DNA from: an uncultured Lachnospiraceae bacterium
Lineage (GTDB): Bacteria; Bacillota; Clostridia; Lachnospirales; Lachnospiraceae
DNA length: 64,000 bases
Assembly: GCA_947164605.1 (NCBI GenBank)
Contig: CAMUXE010000002.1
Coordinates: forward strand, 62,001-126,000
Reading direction: 5' to 3'
Part shown: positions 62,600 through 64,000 of the stretch, one piece after another
Layout: each line of letters begins with the position of its first letter
Position numbering within the stretch: position 1 is the first letter of the stretch
Translations under genes and position numbers: made by a program
The notes under the pieces: generated by a model
The model's input: only the letters and a program-made list of their open reading frames with translations
The model's database searches: none
Told to the model about the DNA's origin: nothing

Positions 62600-63613
62600 A
62601 TGAATGCTAGATTTAATTGGAAGTATCGTATGGCAGGTATGGTCCTGTCTTTTCTTATGGTTTTTTGCCTCTTTTTGGAAGAAAAACCTATGACTGCAAA
62701 GGCTGAGCTTATGCAGATTGTATATCTTGATTTGAATGTCTCTATGGATAAGGATTCAAAGGAAGTGACCTGTCAGGTAGAATTGAAAAATAATCCTGGA
62801 ATCGCAGGTATTTCTTATTTTTTACTCTATGACGGTGATGTATTAAGCGTCGAGGATGTAAGTTTGGATGATTTTTTCTCTGACGCTATAGTCAACAAAT
62901 CAGCTTATGACAAAACAGCTGACATGTCTGCTGTTTCCATTGTTTACGCAAAGACAAGTAATATGTCCTACACAGGACCTATATTCACTGTTAAGTTTAA
63001 GATAACTGACGATAAGGCGGAGAGCACAAACCTTATATTAAGCCATATGAGTGTATGTGATGAAAATATTGTAAAGTACCGTCCAAGAACCAATCTTGTG
63101 GATCTTGAATTTGGAAGATCTGACATGAAAGATGAGGATAGATATCAGGTCCGCGGCAATGGCGATGAGATTCCCCAGGATAATAGAAAATATGTCGAAG
63201 ACACTAGCAATGACATAGGCGATGTTTATAATATTTCGGCTGCTAGCAGTGATAATGATGATAATTCGGGAGATTCTGCATCTCAATCTCAGAATCAGTC
63301 TAGGGATAGTCAGGACAAAACAGGCTCTCTTGACACAAAAGCAAATCAAGAGACAGCTTCTGCATCCGAAAAGACTTCAGAGAATGGGGGAAATGCTGAT
63401 TCAAATACTTCTAATAAAAATAACAGCCAGGAGTCAGGCCAGAATCAGACTAAGGATGGCAAAGATGCCAAAGACAAGACAGAAAGCTCTAACAGTGAGA
63501 CGCATAATAAGAGAATTGGACTTATCACAGCTGCTGTAATGGGGCTAATCCTTCTTGCCGCTGCTTTTGCCTTAATTGTTTTAAAGAAAAGGAAAAATAA
63601 GAAAGATGAATGA
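62600..63613 (+). CDS. Membrane-anchored surface protein with cohesin-like domain
   Basis: A 337-residue protein with an N-terminal signal segment (about 10-32, ending near AKA). A beta-rich domain (about 38-172) resembles cohesins: [23 protein letters not shown] and [14 protein letters not shown] low-complexity Ser/Asn/Gln/Lys linker (about 195-300) is followed by a C-terminal membrane helix (about 308-328) and a KKRKNKKDE tail. No LPXTG sorting signal is seen, so the anchor is a helix. The domain could bind dockerin-type partners, but it might equally be a structural domain. The stop overlaps the rimM start by 8 bases. It is an unusual neighbour for rimM. Confidence 0.75.
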   Translation: MNARFNWKYRMAGMVLSFLMVFCLFLEEKPMTAKAELMQIVYLDLNVSMDKDSKEVTCQVELKNNPGIAGISYFLLYDGDVLSVEDVSLDDFFSDAIVNKSAYDKTADMSAVSIVYAKTSNMSYTGPIFTVKFKITDDKAESTNLILSHMSVCDENIVKYRPRTNLVDLEFGRSDMKDEDRYQVRGNGDEIPQDNRKYVEDTSNDIGDVYNISAASSDNDDNSGDSASQSQNQSRDSQDKTGSLDTKANQETASASEKTSENGGNADSNTSNKNNSQESGQNQTKDGKDAKDKTESSNSETHNKRIGLITAAVMGLILLAAAFALIVLKKRKNKKDE

Positions 63614-64000
63614 GAAATATAAGGATTATTTGAGGGTGGGTGTGATAACCCAAACACACGGAATTAGGGGAGAAGTTAAAGTCTTTCCAACTACAGACGA
63701 TGTCAAGCGCTTTGATAAATTAAAGAAATGTAGCCTTATTAAGGCTGATCAGGCTCTAGATTTAGAAGTAAGTCAGGTCAAGTACTTTAAGCAGTACGTA
63801 ATATTGAAGTTTAAGGGATTTGATAATATCAACGATATTGAGCCTTATGTCAAGGCAGACCTGATGGTCAGCAGGGAAAATGCTGTGAAGCTCGAGGAGG
63901 GTGAGCATTTTGTGGCTGATCTTATAGGCCTTAAGATTGTGAGTGAGGAAGGCAATCTTATCGGAGAACTTGAAGATGTGCTAGAGACTGCTGCTGGCAA
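63606..64000 (+). CDS. rimM: Ribosome maturation factor RimM, N-terminal part (continues past window)
   Basis: RimM helps 30S assembly and binds S19. The reading frame from ATG 63606 runs to the right edge and continues beyond it, so about 131 residues are seen. The family motif [23 protein letters not shown] is clear, then [17 protein letters not shown] and the linker to the PRC-barrel domain. The ATG lies inside the end of the upstream gene, with an 8-base overlap, implying translational coupling. No strong ribosome site is visible. Confidence 0.93.
   Translation, partial: MNEKYKDYLRVGVITQTHGIRGEVKVFPTTDDVKRFDKLKKCSLIKADQALDLEVSQVKYFKQYVILKFKGFDNINDIEPYVKADLMVSRENAVKLEEGEHFVADLIGLKIVSEEGNLIGELEDVLETAAG

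Overview
The window reads as chromosomal DNA of a motile, low-GC, Gram-positive clostridium, most likely a Lachnospiraceae member. The basis is AT-rich coding, Clostridia-type protein sequences, a very large fla/che operon of the flgB-to-fliA(sigD) kind known from motile Lachnospiraceae, and Gram-positive type IV pilus genes. I cannot assign genus or species. No rRNA, tRNA, CRISPR array, insertion sequence or prophage gene was seen. Almost everything is on the + strand, and no gene-free stretch exceeds 300 bases (largest about 275).

Region 1 (1-17356) encodes a type IV pilus system. The first part holds pilT (cut by the left edge), pilC, two closely related pilins, the prepilin peptidase pilD, a PilM-PilN fusion and pilO, closed by a terminator. 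A second operon encodes four prepilin-like proteins that match a GspI/K/H/J-type minor pilin set. It ends with a 1614-residue membrane-anchored protein carrying two apparently duplicated Rossmann-like domains and two Asp-Arg-Asn beta-sandwich loops. This operon is the least familiar part of the window.

Region 2 (17394-22667) is a housekeeping/competence block: a near-consensus promoter, yifB/comM, dprA, topA and a long terminator hairpin.

Region 3 (about 22720-58866) is the flagellar and chemotaxis supercluster: flgB, flgC, fliE, fliF, fliG, fliH, fliI, fliJ, motE-like, fliK, flgD, a TIGR02530-type gene, flgE, flbD, motA, motB, fliL-like, fliM, fliY, cheY, fliO, fliP, fliQ, fliR, flhB, flhA, flhF, flhG, a PilZ protein, cheB, cheA, cheW, cheC, cheD, a small membrane gene, sigD, a DUF342/FapA gene and three less characterised genes. 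Internal terminators after motE and flgE, with a good sigma-D-type promoter before fliK, suggest stepwise expression. Flagellin, flgM and cheR are not here.

Region 4 (58834-64000) holds ylxM-ffh-rpsP-khpA and the start of rimM. Two non-conserved genes, a DUF6033-like protein and a cohesin-like surface protein, lie between khpA and rimM, with their own terminators and promoters. DprA-TopA next to flgB, and ffh-rpsP-rimM nearby, are recognisable pieces of the Bacillus subtilis topA-codY-flgB neighbourhood in a rearranged order.

Functionally the window combines two surface motility machines, flagella and type IV pili. A c-di-GMP-binding PilZ protein inside the flagellar operon is a possible link between them.
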